64,000 nucleotides of DNA, from positions 248,001-312,000 of the forward strand of contig NZ_VIUH01000002.1 in NCBI RefSeq assembly GCF_007993865.1. Direction: 5' to 3'. This document shows, piece by piece, positions 19,992 through 30,796 of the stretch; position 1 is the first letter of the stretch, and each line of letters begins with the position of its first letter. Below the pieces are notes generated by a model. The model worked only from the letters and a program-made list of their open reading frames with translations. It did no database searches and was not told where the DNA came from. This DNA comes from Pseudomonas sp. SJZ079 (GTDB taxonomy: Bacteria > Pseudomonadota > Gammaproteobacteria > Pseudomonadales > Pseudomonadaceae). The translations under genes were made by a program, and so were the position numbers.

Positions 19992-20594
19992 TCAGAAGCC
20001 TGAGCCGGGTTCCCGCAAGAACGCCAGTTCGTCAGGGGTCGAAGCACGACCGAGAATGCTGTTGCGATGGGGGAAGCGGGCAAAGCGCGCGATCACCCGC
20101 TGGTGACGTTCGGCGTAGTCCAGGTAACCGGCGAACAGCTGACGCTCGGCGGCCGCAGCCTGCTCATGCAGCTCGGTGAAACAGGCCAGCGCCCGCTCCT
20201 GTTGCTCGAGGTCTTCGGCATGCTCGAAGACGATATAGACGAACACCCGCTGAATCGGTGTCAGCTGTATATCCCAGCCATACCTCAGCCCCTCGCGCAC
20301 CAGCGCTTGAGCCTGCAGGTCGCCGGCGAACGCCCGCGGACTATCGCGAAAGATCATCCGCGGCAGCTGGTCGAGCAACAGCACATTGGCCAACCAGCCC
20401 TCGGCATGTACGTGCCAGGCGTCCAGCTCGCCGGCCAGCGCCTGCTCGACCAGTTCAGCGAAACGCGCCTGCGCCTCGCTGTCCTGGCTGTCCTGCTTGC
20501 CGAACCAGAGCGTGTTGCGCGCCGCAGCCACCTCGCTCGCCGTTGTCGCGGCGCCGAACCACCAGTCGAGCAAGGGTTGCCAAGGCTGCGTCAT
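19992..20594 (-). CDS. DUF924 family protein
   Basis: 200 residues. LLDWWFG, LWFGKQD, LLLDQLPRMIFRDSPRAFAGD and HAEDLEQQERALACF are the conserved blocks of DUF924, an all-helical family resembling tetratricopeptide-like proteins of unknown function. It starts three bases after the fbp stop on the same strand and is probably co-transcribed with it. Confidence 0.88.
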   Translation of the reverse strand: MTQPWQPLLDWWFGAATTASEVAAARNTLWFGKQDSQDSEAQARFAELVEQALAGELDAWHVHAEGWLANVLLLDQLPRMIFRDSPRAFAGDLQAQALVREGLRYGWDIQLTPIQRVFVYIVFEHAEDLEQQERALACFTELHEQAAAAERQLFAGYLDYAERHQRVIARFARFPHRNSILGRASTPDELAFLREPGSGF

Positions 20595-20597
20595 GGG

Positions 20598-21605
20598 TCA
20601 CTCCTGATGGTAAGCGGTGACCCGCTCGACTTCCTGCTTGGAGCCGAGGAACACCGCCACACGCTGGTGCAGGGACGTCGGCTGGATATCCAGAATGCGC
20701 TGCACGCCGTTGGTTGAGGCGCCACCCGCCTGCTCGATGATAAAGGACATCGGGTTGGCCTCGTACATCAGACGCAGCTTGCCGGGCTTCTCCGGCTCAC
20801 GGGAATCACGCGGGTACATGAACAGACCGCCGCGCGTCAGGATACGGTGCACGTCGGCGACCATCGCCGCGACCCAGCGCATGTTGTAGTCCTTACCCAG
20901 AGGGCCCGTCTTGCCGGCCAGCAATTCCTCGACATAGCGCTTGACCGGCGGCTCCCAGTGACGCTGGTTGGACATGTTGATGGCGAATTCCTGGGTGGTT
21001 TCCGGCACCTTCATATGGTCGTGGGTCAGCACGAAGCTGCCGAGCTCACGGTCCAGGGTGAAGCCTTTGACACCATTGCCCAGGGTCAGGATCAGCATGG
21101 TCTGCGGGCCGTAGATCGCGTAACCGGCGGCGACCTGCTCGGTGCCCGGCTGGAGGAAGGCGTCCTCGCCAAGATCACCGCTCTGACCGTTGCGCTCCGG
21201 GCAACGCAGTACCGAGAAAATGGTACCGACCGAAACGTTGACATCGATGTTGGAGGAGCCGTCCAGCGGATCGAACACAAGCAGGTAGGCGCCTTTCGGG
21301 TAACGGCCGGGAATCTGGTAAGCCTTGTCCATCTCCTCCGACGCCATGCCGGCCAGGTGACCACCCCACTCGTTGGCCTCCAGGAGAATTTCGTTGGACA
21401 GCACGTCGAGTTTCTTCTGCACCTCGCCCTGCACGTTCTCGGTTTCCATGCTGCCGAGCACGCCGCCCAGAGCGCCCTTGGACACCTGATGACTGATCGC
21501 CTTGCAGGCACGCGCCACCACCTCGATAAGGAAACGCAGATCGGCAGGGGTGTTGTGGCTACGGGTCTGCTCGATCAGATAGCGACTCAGGGTAACGCGG
21601 GACAT
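20598..21605 (-). CDS. fbp: Fructose-1,6-bisphosphatase, class 1
   Basis: 335 residues; hydrolyses fructose 1,6-bisphosphate to fructose 6-phosphate in gluconeogenesis. The metal-binding signature [20 protein letters not shown] is near residues 112-131, and RYVEELLAG and [28 protein letters not shown] supply the substrate site. It is the first gene of a unit with DUF924. The upstream 135-base gap to the DUF3999 gene should contain its promoter. Confidence 0.97.
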   Translation of the reverse strand: MSRVTLSRYLIEQTRSHNTPADLRFLIEVVARACKAISHQVSKGALGGVLGSMETENVQGEVQKKLDVLSNEILLEANEWGGHLAGMASEEMDKAYQIPGRYPKGAYLLVFDPLDGSSNIDVNVSVGTIFSVLRCPERNGQSGDLGEDAFLQPGTEQVAAGYAIYGPQTMLILTLGNGVKGFTLDRELGSFVLTHDHMKVPETTQEFAINMSNQRHWEPPVKRYVEELLAGKTGPLGKDYNMRWVAAMVADVHRILTRGGLFMYPRDSREPEKPGKLRLMYEANPMSFIIEQAGGASTNGVQRILDIQPTSLHQRVAVFLGSKQEVERVTAYHQE

Positions 21606-21740
21606 GGAAGGCTCCGGGAAGGAAGAAAAATCGCGCGCAGTTTAACCCTTTACGCGCGCCAGCGCCTCCTGCCGCCGCCCGTCGGTAGCGCCCCCAAGGT
21701 CGGCAGACAGAGCAAAGCCCTACGGCTTAACCGCCCTCGC

Positions 21741-23111
21741 TCAAGACTTGGCCGGCGCGCGCAACAGGCTCAGCGCCATCAGCACTAGCAGGCCGACGCC
21801 GGCGAGCAAGACGCCCCACAGTCCCAGGCGCTTCCAGTCGAAGCGCGTCGCCTGTTCGACACTCGCCGCCCCCGCCTCGAATGCGGACGCCTCAGCAGCT
21901 GTGGCTACGCCCAGCCCAGCCAGACGCCGATCGTCGTAACCGGGAATCAGCGTATCCAGCGGCAAGCTGGCCGCCTTGCCGGCGGGGTTGCCGGTGGCCA
22001 GCACGTAGGGCGGCGTGCCGCGGGCGAGGAATACCAGCTGGGTGGCCCGCAGGCCGACGCGCAACTGCGGCGCCTGGTTGCCCAGGCCACCGCCGCGTTC
22101 GTCCACCCGCAGGCTCAACTGCTGCGCAGCAGCGCCATACAGTTCGAGTTCATCGTGCAGCACCTCCGCGCCACCCTGGGTCAGACGGTAGAGCAGCCCG
22201 CGACCCAAGGGTTGCCAGCGCACCTGGCCGTCGCGGCGGCCCGAGACCGTCACCGGCGCCAGGGTATTGCTCTGGCTGAGCTCGACGCGCAGGCGTTGCA
22301 GCGGCAAGGCCAGGGGTAGATCCCAGCGGTACTCGCCAGGTGCGACCCGACTCGGCGCCAGCGGCGCCGACCAGACCAACGGCGCCGGCACGCTGCGGCT
22401 GCTGACCAGGCGCGCGGCGGTCAGCAGCGGCGCCTGCTGCGGATCGTTCCAGAGCAGCCGCAAGTAGCGCGCCTGCTGTCCCGGCAAGCCCACCTCGCGC
22501 AGGTCGATGCGCTCGTCGGCAAACCTCAGGCGGGCCACCTGCCCGTTGCCCCAGCTGCGCCAGTGCTGCAGATCATCGCTGGCCTCGATGGTGAAATGCT
22601 GAAAGCCTTCACGCTCGACGCTCCAGTCGAGGATCAACAGCTGCAGCGGCGCCTCGATCGCGCTGGCATCCAGCAACCAGCCGCGCAACGGCTCGGCCTC
22701 CGCACTCTGGACTTCCTCCGCCGCCAACTCGACCAGGGTGCCCGTGGCGCTGCGCTGCACCCGTACCGCAGGCATCCGCTCGGCGCTCGCCGGACCGCGC
22801 AAGGGAAACCAGTTGACTGGGATTTCGCTGCGCGTCTCGCGGCTCTGCGCGGCGTCCCGAGTCAGGGCATAGGCCAGGGCCTGCCCTTCGGCGTTGAACA
22901 CCCGCAGGTCACGCAGGTCGGCATAGCGCGCGGCGAGATGCACCGCCATCGGCACCTCCAGGCGATACCAGGGACCCTCGCCGGCCAGGGTCAGCGGCAC
23001 CCGGGTCGCATAGTCGTCCAGCGCCTGCGCGCTCGCTGGCTGCACAGCCAGCAGAGCGAGCGTGGCCAACAGCGCCAGTCGCGACCCTGCCTTGTTTGAG
23101 AACACCTTCAT
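21741..23111 (-). CDS. DUF3999 domain membrane protein
   Basis: 456 residues. A signal peptide ends near SAQA (about residue 30); the long middle part (PLTLAGEGPWYRLEVPMAVH, LRDLRVFNAEGQALAYAL) is beta-rich and likely periplasmic, and a single membrane helix lies at about 432-450. This matches DUF3999, a family of unknown function almost always encoded beside DUF2339. Its ATG overlaps the DUF2339 stop by four bases, so the two are coupled and probably form one envelope complex. Confidence 0.88.
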   Translation of the reverse strand: MKVFSNKAGSRLALLATLALLAVQPASAQALDDYATRVPLTLAGEGPWYRLEVPMAVHLAARYADLRDLRVFNAEGQALAYALTRDAAQSRETRSEIPVNWFPLRGPASAERMPAVRVQRSATGTLVELAAEEVQSAEAEPLRGWLLDASAIEAPLQLLILDWSVEREGFQHFTIEASDDLQHWRSWGNGQVARLRFADERIDLREVGLPGQQARYLRLLWNDPQQAPLLTAARLVSSRSVPAPLVWSAPLAPSRVAPGEYRWDLPLALPLQRLRVELSQSNTLAPVTVSGRRDGQVRWQPLGRGLLYRLTQGGAEVLHDELELYGAAAQQLSLRVDERGGGLGNQAPQLRVGLRATQLVFLARGTPPYVLATGNPAGKAASLPLDTLIPGYDDRRLAGLGVATAAEASAFEAGAASVEQATRFDWKRLGLWGVLLAGVGLLVLMALSLLRAPAKS

Positions 23112-26100
23112 GCCTTGACCCGCTCCGGTTCTGGCTCTGCTTCGGCGACCGCCTGCCGGGGCGGCAGCGGCGCGAAATAGCCGACGATCAACAACAGCAC
23201 GCCGACCCCGATAAACGACACGATGCGTTCCAGGCCGCCGCGGTTATCCAGCTCGACGAAGAATAGCTTGGCCACCACCACGCCGATCAGCACCGCCCCG
23301 ACCAACCACAACTCGCGGCGGCTGCGCAGGTGACCGAAGATCATCAGCGCCAGGGCGATCAGGGTCCAGATGAGCGATAGGCCGGCCTGCACCAGCATCG
23401 ACTCGAGCAGCGCGTCCAGCCGATAGGGCACCGCTGCCCAATGGTGCGCCGCGCGGAACACCGCCGCGGTGAATAAGGCGAACAGCGCAGTACCCACGAC
23501 CAGCTGCGGCAGATGCTGCCGGTAGGCCTCGCTCAACCCCAGCTGAGGCAAGGTGCTGCGCAGCCATTGGTACACGCCGAACAGCGCGATCAGCAAGCCC
23601 AGCTCCAGCGGGTTGAGCAGCGGCAGGTAGGGCAAGGGCTCGGCGGCGCCGTCACTGCCGCTATTGGCCAGCCAGAACCAGGCCAGCATCAACGCCGCCA
23701 ACGGCGCCGCCGCCAGCACGCGGTACTCGCGCGAGTAGGCGCTGAATGGCCAGCGCAACTGGCGCGGCAGCGCCATCAGCAGCAGATAACCGCTCGGCAG
23801 CAACGCCCAGCCGAGCCAGCGCCAGGCGTTGTAATGCTCGGACAACAGATAGAGCAGGTAGCGCAGTTCCAGCGCCAACACCCCGAGGATCAGCCAGCAG
23901 CCCAGCACATGCGCCGCACTCAACGCCCCGCCTGGCAGCAGCGCGGCGAGCCGGCGCAGCGACCACAGGTGCACCGCGAATAGCGCGCCCCAACCCAGCC
24001 AGCCGAAGTCCGCCGCCGGGTGGTAGGCCAAGTGCCAGGCAAGCAGCAGGGTCAGCGCCGCAGCCGGCACCAGCAGCGTGCACAACAGCGCCAAGGCGCG
24101 CCACTGCAGCCGCGCGGCAAGCAACGTCGACAACGCAACGCTCGCGGCGGCGGCCAACAGCACCAGCGGCGCGCGCGACTCGGGCGCGGCGAATCGAAAT
24201 ATTTCGCCGACCAGCGCCAAACTCCACCAGCCCGCCCCCCACACCAGCAGCACCTGAGACAACCGCACCAGGCTCAACGCCGGCAAGATAGCCGCCTGCT
24301 CGCCGCGGGCGACTCGCTGCACCCGCCAGGCCCCGATCAGCGCGGCGATCGCCAGCACCGCGGGCGTCCAGAAGCCGGCGTGAGCCAGCGGGCGCAGACC
24401 TTCGCTACCGAGCTGGGCCAACAGCAGCGGAGCGGCAAGCAGAAACGCCAGCCCGCCGAATACCTGCAGCAACACGCCGAAGACGAAACTGGCGCGCTGC
24501 TGCAACTGCAAACTAAGCCAGATAATCAGCAGACCGCTGCCGCCCCACACCGCGCTGGCGCTCTGCCAGGGCAGGACGAACAGCACCGCCAGGTTGATAA
24601 ACACCAGCCCGACCAGCAACACCAGCGCCAAGCCGCGCATCAAGCGGCGGTCACGGCTGACCTGCTTATCGCGCGCAGCCAGGAGCATGCCGCCGATCAG
24701 CGCCAGACCGATCAGGGTCGCCGTCAACAGGCCACGCCAACCGGCACTGAACACGCCGCCGGTAGCAGCTGAACTGCCGTGCAACTGCAGCAAAAACACC
24801 GCGCCACCGAGCAACTGCACCGCGAAGGCGCTGAACAGGAAGCTGCGCGACTGCAGGCGCAGGCCGAGCAACAGCGTCGCCAGACCGGCCAACGCCCAAC
24901 TGATAGCCGTGGCCTCGGCGGCGAAGCACAGCGGCGCGATCAGATAAAGGAAGGCCAGACCGCTGCAGGCCAGCCACGGCAGCGCACGGCGCTCCCAGGC
25001 AGTCGCCTGCTCGGCTGCCTGGCGCAGGCGCCAGAAGCTGAACAGCAGGGCCGCGCCCAGCAACAGCGCGCCCAGCGGCGCGCCCTGCAGCAGTGCCTCC
25101 TGGCTTGAGCGCAGCTCGGCGAGGTAGGCCAAGGCCGCGCCCAGTTGCAATAGCAAGGCAAAGCAACGGGCCAACAGGCGCTGTTGACGCAGGCCCAACC
25201 AATAGAGACCGGCGCCCTCCACCGCCCAGGCGGCGGAGGTCCAGCGCGCATCCAGCCCCAACGGGATCGCCAGGGTGCCGAACACCACGCCCAGCACCAG
25301 GCAGGTTTCCACTAACAGCAGCGCGCGCCCGGCGGTGCGCCTGGCCAACAGTCGGGCCAGGCCGATATAGAACAGGCCCAGGGCCAGGGCACTGAAGGCG
25401 GCGGCGAACGCCAGGTGCTGCACCACCGCGTACTGCAGGCCGAAGCCCACCAGCGGCGGGCCGAACAACACGGTGGCGTCGACATAATCGCCTTGGCGCG
25501 CCGACCAGCGCAGCAACTCGGCGCGGCCAGCCGGCGCCTGTTGCGCCTCGAGCAGCTTGCGCCGGGCGAACAACAGGCCGATGGCCACGTACAACAGGAA
25601 GAACAGCAAGAGGAACGGCTCAGTGCTCCAGAGCAATTCCGCGCTGTAGGAACGCAGCCCCCAGGCAAAGCCGATACCGAAGGTGCCGACGAAGCCGACC
25701 AGGTTGAGCGGGCGCCAGGCCTTGAACCAGGCGATGGCGAAGATGCCGGCATTCAACAGGGCGAAATAGGAGAACAGCGCGACATGGTTACCGCTGCCGG
25801 TGGAGGTCAACAGAGGCGCGGCGAAGGCGCCGAGGGCCGCTGCCACCGCCAGTGCCAGGGCGTCCTGCGCCACCGCGAGAATCGCCGAGCAGAGCGTCAC
25901 CGCCACCAGCAGGGCGAACGCGGCCCCGGGCGCGAGCAAGGGATGCAGGCGCATGGCGGCGAATACCGTCAGGTACAGCACGGCGATGCCGGCACCCTGC
26001 ACCATCAGGGCATAACTCGGGTTGCGTCGGCGCAGCCACCAGCCCAGGCCGAGCAAGGCAATGGCACTGGACGCCACTCCGGCGTAGCGCAGCTCCACCG

Positions 26101-26734
26101 GCACCACCATGCCTTCGGTGGCATAGCGCAGGAGGAAGGCCAGACCCAGGAACAGCAGCAGTACGCCGATCCGCAGCACCGGGTTGCCGCCCAGCAGCCA
26201 GGCCTGGGCGGCACCCATCGCCCGTTCGAGCGGCGACGGTTCGCGGGGCATTGCCGCTTGCCGGCCGGCGTGGCGCGCCGCGGCGGCCGCGACTGGCCGG
26301 CCGGCTTCAGCCGTGCTGGCGACAGGTTCCAGCGGCTCGCCGAGCGCCTGCCGATCCAGTGCGGCCAGCAGCTCGGCATCCAGCGCCCAGTCCAGCGGCT
26401 GCTCATCCTCGCCGGGGCCAGCCGCGGGCGGCTCGGCTTGCCGGGCCTCGGTCGCCATCGCCGCGTCGCGCGGCGCTACGGGCTCGGTCGCGGCGTCCGG
26501 ACGACCCGGCTCCACCTTGAGCAAACGCTCATGCAGCTCCGATGTGCGGCGCGCGAAACGCTCGGCGAAGTCCTGCAACTGCGCAGCCAGGGCCGTGCTC
26601 TGCTGTTGCAGCGCCTGCAGCTTGAGGGCCTGCCCCAAACTCAGGGCCAACAGGCCGGCGACTATCGCCGCGCTGATCGATTCGCCGACCAGCGCTCCCA
26701 ACAGCAACCCGACCAGCATGAACATCCATTGCAT
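23108..26734 (-). CDS. DUF2339 large polytopic membrane protein
   Basis: About 1208 residues and one of the largest genes here. An N-terminal membrane helix is followed by a short coiled coil (QALQQQSTALAAQLQDFAERFARR), an Ala/Pro-rich linker to about residue 160, and then some thirty hydrophobic helices to the C terminus. This is the DUF2339 layout; no enzyme motif is evident. The ATG at 26734 follows GGGGAA; a TTG five codons earlier is an alternative. It heads a two-gene unit with the DUF3999 gene. Confidence 0.88.
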   Translation of the reverse strand: MQWMFMLVGLLLGALVGESISAAIVAGLLALSLGQALKLQALQQQSTALAAQLQDFAERFARRTSELHERLLKVEPGRPDAATEPVAPRDAAMATEARQAEPPAAGPGEDEQPLDWALDAELLAALDRQALGEPLEPVASTAEAGRPVAAAAARHAGRQAAMPREPSPLERAMGAAQAWLLGGNPVLRIGVLLLFLGLAFLLRYATEGMVVPVELRYAGVASSAIALLGLGWWLRRRNPSYALMVQGAGIAVLYLTVFAAMRLHPLLAPGAAFALLVAVTLCSAILAVAQDALALAVAAALGAFAAPLLTSTGSGNHVALFSYFALLNAGIFAIAWFKAWRPLNLVGFVGTFGIGFAWGLRSYSAELLWSTEPFLLLFFLLYVAIGLLFARRKLLEAQQAPAGRAELLRWSARQGDYVDATVLFGPPLVGFGLQYAVVQHLAFAAAFSALALGLFYIGLARLLARRTAGRALLLVETCLVLGVVFGTLAIPLGLDARWTSAAWAVEGAGLYWLGLRQQRLLARCFALLLQLGAALAYLAELRSSQEALLQGAPLGALLLGAALLFSFWRLRQAAEQATAWERRALPWLACSGLAFLYLIAPLCFAAEATAISWALAGLATLLLGLRLQSRSFLFSAFAVQLLGGAVFLLQLHGSSAATGGVFSAGWRGLLTATLIGLALIGGMLLAARDKQVSRDRRLMRGLALVLLVGLVFINLAVLFVLPWQSASAVWGGSGLLIIWLSLQLQQRASFVFGVLLQVFGGLAFLLAAPLLLAQLGSEGLRPLAHAGFWTPAVLAIAALIGAWRVQRVARGEQAAILPALSLVRLSQVLLVWGAGWWSLALVGEIFRFAAPESRAPLVLLAAAASVALSTLLAARLQWRALALLCTLLVPAAALTLLLAWHLAYHPAADFGWLGWGALFAVHLWSLRRLAALLPGGALSAAHVLGCWLILGVLALELRYLLYLLSEHYNAWRWLGWALLPSGYLLLMALPRQLRWPFSAYSREYRVLAAAPLAALMLAWFWLANSGSDGAAEPLPYLPLLNPLELGLLIALFGVYQWLRSTLPQLGLSEAYRQHLPQLVVGTALFALFTAAVFRAAHHWAAVPYRLDALLESMLVQAGLSLIWTLIALALMIFGHLRSRRELWLVGAVLIGVVVAKLFFVELDNRGGLERIVSFIGVGVLLLIVGYFAPLPPRQAVAEAEPEPERVKA

Positions 26735-26978
26735 GCAGCGATTCCCCAATCAGCCAAGAGGCGAGTCAGCCGCCCCTGCCCGGCAGCGGATCATTCCAAC
26801 ACTATTGAGGCCGGCCGTCTCCTCACACAGAGACGCTTGCGACCTGCATCACAGGCACAATCGGCTTTGCGCGACACTGAAAACACGACCAGCCGGCAGA
26901 TCGTGGTTCACAAATCCGCCCACGCCGCTATCATCCCCGGCCGCATGCCGAACGCGCCTCTGCCCTGAGCCTGAAGCC

Positions 26979-27377
26979 ATGATGAAAAACAACCTGATTG
27001 CCGCCGCCGAACTCGACCGCCTGGATACCTGGGCCAAGTACACCGCCGATATGTGCCATAGCTGCATGTCCAGCTGCTGCACCCTGCCGGTGGAGGCGCG
27101 CATCGGCGACCTGATCCGCATCGGCGTGGTCGACGATTTCGAGCGTGGCGATCCGCCCAAGCAAATCGCCAAGCGCTTGCAGAAAGAGGGCATCATCGAG
27201 CGTTTCAACCAGAAGTCGGGGATCTTCACCCTGACCCGTTTGGCCAACAACGACTGCCTGTACCTCGACCGTAAAACGCGCCTGTGCAGCATCTACGAGA
27301 AACGCCCGGACACCTGCCGCAACCACCCCAAGGTCGGCCCGCGCCCTGGCTATTGCGCCTACAAGCCGAAAGCCTGA
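26979..27377 (+). CDS. YkgJ family cysteine cluster protein
   Basis: 132 residues with the metal-binding cysteine pattern of the YkgJ family: CHSCMSSCC near residues 26-34, then CLYLDRKTRLCSIYEKRPDTC and a final Cys in GYCAY. The family probably chelates zinc or an iron-sulfur cluster; function is undefined. The start could be either of two adjacent ATGs (26979 or 26982). Divergent from the DUF2339 gene, with 244 bases between. Confidence 0.85.
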   Translation: MMKNNLIAAAELDRLDTWAKYTADMCHSCMSSCCTLPVEARIGDLIRIGVVDDFERGDPPKQIAKRLQKEGIIERFNQKSGIFTLTRLANNDCLYLDRKTRLCSIYEKRPDTCRNHPKVGPRPGYCAYKPKA

Positions 27378-27483
27378 GCGACGCCAACAGACAGCCGCGA
27401 GTCGCGGCAATGCGACACATGCCTAGGGGCGGCGCCTATGGTTAGACTGAGCGGTCAGGCATAACACTTACAGACAGCCGCCC

Positions 27484-28803
27484 ATGCATAACCCCACCGC
27501 GACCACGCCCAACCTAGCTGGCCTGCGCTTCCACACGGAGCGCGAGGCCTTGTTCAACGAGTTGCACACCCGGCCTTTTCCCGTACTGGCCACGCCGACC
27601 CGCCTGGCACAATTGGTGCTGCTGCCCGACAGCCAACAACCTGACGCCGAGTACCAGCACCTGCTCCGCCTCTGCGAGCGCCACGCCGTGCTGCCGCCCA
27701 GCTCCAATTCCTCCTGCTACTACCAGGACTTTGGCGGCTTCGAGCTGCGCTGGGAGCGACATACCGAGTTCTCCAGCTACACCCTGATCAGCCAGCAACC
27801 GCAGGACGCACCCTTCGCTCAGGACGTCCTGACGCTGCTGCCGGAACACTGGCTGCAACAACTGCCAGGCCGACTGATCAGCAGCAACCAGCTGGAAATC
27901 ATCCCGGCCCCGGCCAATGAGCCAGAGCCCCACGAGCTGCGCCAGCATTTCGAAGGCCAGCGCCTGATCAGCTCGCTGGTCAGTGATGGTCAGGCCCGTT
28001 TGTGGAGCGCCTACCGCATCCACCGCGATGGCCACGGACGCGTACTGATCCATAACCGTGGCCTCAACCCCTGCCAAACCGGGCGCCTGGTACGTACCCT
28101 GCTGGAAATGGAAACCTACCGCATGATGCTGCTGCTGGCCCTGCCCCAGGCCAAATCCATCTCGCCGCAGATCAAAGCCATGGAGCGACAGTTGGCGGCG
28201 TCCATCCAGCAGATCAATCAGATCCGTGACCTGGCCGACGAGCGCCATTTGCTCAGCGAGCTCGGCAGCCTGGCGGCGCGGGTCGAACAGCTGATCGCCG
28301 CGCACAACTTCCGCTTTGCCGCCAGCCGCGCCTATCACGAACTGATCCTCAATCGCCTGGCCGAGCTGCGCGAGCAGGAATGCCCGGGCCTGCAGACCTT
28401 CCGCGAATTCCTCCTGCGCCGCCTGACGCCGGCTTGGCGCACCTGCGAAGCCGCGGAGCAGGACCTGGACGACCTGGCGCGACGCATCGACCGCGCCAGC
28501 GAACTGCTGCGCACGCGCATCGACCTGACCATCGAAACCCAGAACCAGCAATTGATGCGCGCCATGGACCAGCGCAGCCACACCCAGCTGCGCCTGCAAC
28601 AAACGGTGGAAGGCCTCTCGGTGGCCGCGATCAGTTACTACCTGGTAGGCCTGTGCAAATACCTGGCGGAATCGGCCAAGGCCCTCGGCCTGATCGACAG
28701 CAGCACGCTCGCCACCGGGATTGCCGTGCCCTTGTGCGTCACCGCGGTCTGGCTGGGCATGCGCCGACTCAAGCGCGGCCTGCACCTACCCGAGGCAAAG
28801 TAA
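27484..28803 (+). CDS. DUF3422 family membrane protein
   Basis: 439 residues. The N-terminal ALFNELHTRPFPVLATPTR motif is typical of DUF3422. A long helical region (residues 200-360) precedes two C-terminal membrane segments (VAAISYYLVGLCKYL and TGIAVPLCVTAVWLGM), giving a CorA-like outline: cytoplasmic helices and a C-terminal helical hairpin. Transport function has not been shown and is only an analogy. It ends at a strong bidirectional terminator shared with typA. Confidence 0.85.
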   Translation: MHNPTATTPNLAGLRFHTEREALFNELHTRPFPVLATPTRLAQLVLLPDSQQPDAEYQHLLRLCERHAVLPPSSNSSCYYQDFGGFELRWERHTEFSSYTLISQQPQDAPFAQDVLTLLPEHWLQQLPGRLISSNQLEIIPAPANEPEPHELRQHFEGQRLISSLVSDGQARLWSAYRIHRDGHGRVLIHNRGLNPCQTGRLVRTLLEMETYRMMLLLALPQAKSISPQIKAMERQLAASIQQINQIRDLADERHLLSELGSLAARVEQLIAAHNFRFAASRAYHELILNRLAELREQECPGLQTFREFLLRRLTPAWRTCEAAEQDLDDLARRIDRASELLRTRIDLTIETQNQQLMRAMDQRSHTQLRLQQTVEGLSVAAISYYLVGLCKYLAESAKALGLIDSSTLATGIAVPLCVTAVWLGMRRLKRGLHLPEAK

Positions 28804-28844
28804 GCCAAGCCGAGCACAGGCTGCTCAGGAACAAAACACGGAAA

Positions 28845-28885
28845 CAAAAAAGCCCCCGCCAGCTTGCGCTGACGGGGGCTTTTTC
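28845..28885. terminator. Bidirectional terminator between the DUF3422 gene and typA
   Basis: AGCCCCCG and CAGC pair with GCTG and CGGGGGCT around TTGC, with one mismatch. A-tract before and T-tract after make it work from both sides. Confidence 0.9.
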
Positions 28886-28903
28886 AGTCATGCAACCGAG
28901 TTA

Positions 28904-30721
28904 TCAGTTGCCTTTCTTGGCCGCGCGGGTGCGCTCGCTTTCGCCAAGAATTTTCTTACGCAGGCGAATCGACTTCGGCGTCACTTCGCACAGCTCATCG
29001 TCCTGGATGAATTCCAGAGCCTGTTCCAGGGTGAAGCGAACCGGCGGAACCAGGGCGATGGTTTCGTCCTTACCGGAAGCACGCATGTTGTCGAGCTTCT
29101 TGCCTTTGGTCGGGTTCACGCCCAGGTCGTTGTCGCGGCTGTTGAGGCCGACGATCTGACCTTCGTAGATATCCTGGCCGTGCTCGACGAACAACTTGCC
29201 GCGGGCCTGCAGGGTTTCCAGCGAATAGGTCAGCGCCTTGCCGGTGGCGACCGAAACCAGTACGCCGTTCTGACGGCCGGACATGTCGCCGGACTTCATC
29301 ACGTCGTAACGGTCGAAGATGCTGGTCATGATGCCGGCACCGGAGGTCAGGGTCAGGAACTCGTTACGGAAACCGATCAGACCACGGGCCGGAATGTTGT
29401 ACTCGAGACGCACACGGCCCTTGCCATCCGGAACCATGTTGGTCAGGTCGCCTTTACGGATACCCATCTGCTCCATCAGCGCGCCCTGGGAAACTTCCGG
29501 CACGTCGATGGTGACGTTCTCATAGGGTTCGTGCTTGACGCCATCGACCAGCTTGATGATCACTTCCGGACGACCGACGCCCATCTCGAAGCCTTCGCGA
29601 CGCATGGTTTCGATCAGTACCGAGAGGTGCAGTTCGCCACGGCCGGAGACCTTGAACTTGTCAGCACTGTCGCCCTCTTCGACGCGCAGGGCCACGTTGT
29701 ACAGCAGCTCCTTGTCCAGACGCTCCTTGATGTTGCGGCTGGTGACGAACTTGCCTTCCTTACCGCAGAACGGCGAGTCGTTGACCTGGAAGGTCATGGC
29801 AACGGTCGGCTCGTCCACGGACAGCGGGACCATGGCTTCGACGTTCTGCGGATCGCACAGGGTGTCGGAGATGAACAGCTGATCGAAGCCGCTGATGCAA
29901 ACGATGTCGCCAGCTGCGGCTTCGTCCACGTCGACGCGGTGCAGACCGTGGTGGCCCATCAGCTTGAGGATACGACCGTTACGGCGCTTGCCTTGAGCGT
30001 CGATCGCGACCACCTGGGTGTTCGGCTTGACGCGGCCACGGGCGATACGGCCAACGCCGATGATGCCGAGGAAACTGTTGTAGTCCAGTGCGGAAATCTG
30101 CATCTGGAACGGGCCGTCGCGGTCGACTTGCGGCGCGGGCACGTGGTCAACGATGGCCTGATACAACGGCACCAGGTCTTCCGCCATGGCGGTGTGTTCC
30201 AGACCGGCAACACCGTTGATCGCCGAGGCGAACACGATCGGGAAGTCCAGCTGCTCTTCGGTCGCGCCGAGGTTGTCGAACAGGTCGAAAATTTGCTCGA
30301 CCACCCAATCCGGACGCGCGCCCGGACGATCGACCTTGTTCACTACCACGATCGGACGCAGGCCGGCTTCGAAGGCCTTCTTGGTCACGAAGCGGGTTTG
30401 CGGCATCGGGCCGTCTTGGGCGTCGACTACCAGCAGCACCGAGTCAACCATCGACATCACGCGCTCGACTTCACCGCCGAAGTCGGCGTGGCCGGGGGTG
30501 TCGACGATGTTGATGTGGTGACCATTCCAGTTGATGGCGGTGTTCTTCGCCAGAATGGTGATGCCGCGCTCTTTTTCCTGGTCGTTGCTGTCCATCAGGC
30601 GCTCGGTGTCGAGCTCGTTGCGCTCGAGGGTGCCGGACTGGCGCAGCAGGGCATCAACCAGCGTGGTTTTGCCATGGTCGACGTGAGCGATGATGGCGAT
30701 GTTGCGTAGTTTTTCGATCAC
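28904..30721 (-). CDS. typA: Translational GTPase TypA/BipA
   Basis: 605 residues; ribosome-associated GTPase related to EF-G, involved in 50S assembly and stress adaptation. G1 is [10 protein letters not shown]2 region EKERGITI, G3 DTPGHADF, G4 NKVD; domains II, III and V and a TypA-specific C-terminal domain follow, ending RTRAAKKGN. The GTG at 30721 is preferred because the protein then begins [18 protein letters not shown], as in other TypA proteins; an in-frame ATG at 30757 would add twelve polar residues. It is leftward, downstream of thiI but separated by a large inverted repeat. Confidence 0.96.
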   Translation of the reverse strand: MIEKLRNIAIIAHVDHGKTTLVDALLRQSGTLERNELDTERLMDSNDQEKERGITILAKNTAINWNGHHINIVDTPGHADFGGEVERVMSMVDSVLLVVDAQDGPMPQTRFVTKKAFEAGLRPIVVVNKVDRPGARPDWVVEQIFDLFDNLGATEEQLDFPIVFASAINGVAGLEHTAMAEDLVPLYQAIVDHVPAPQVDRDGPFQMQISALDYNSFLGIIGVGRIARGRVKPNTQVVAIDAQGKRRNGRILKLMGHHGLHRVDVDEAAAGDIVCISGFDQLFISDTLCDPQNVEAMVPLSVDEPTVAMTFQVNDSPFCGKEGKFVTSRNIKERLDKELLYNVALRVEEGDSADKFKVSGRGELHLSVLIETMRREGFEMGVGRPEVIIKLVDGVKHEPYENVTIDVPEVSQGALMEQMGIRKGDLTNMVPDGKGRVRLEYNIPARGLIGFRNEFLTLTSGAGIMTSIFDRYDVMKSGDMSGRQNGVLVSVATGKALTYSLETLQARGKLFVEHGQDIYEGQIVGLNSRDNDLGVNPTKGKKLDNMRASGKDETIALVPPVRFTLEQALEFIQDDELCEVTPKSIRLRKKILGESERTRAAKKGN

Positions 30722-30796
30722 TTGTGTATCTCGATCAGAGGATTCGGTTTGCCGCATAGTCTACGCGGCGGATATTAACTAAATACGAATTCGGTC

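Noticed and set aside
28721-30709. 662-codon rightward frame opposite typA
   Set aside because: Antisense shadow; typA shows all GTPase motifs.
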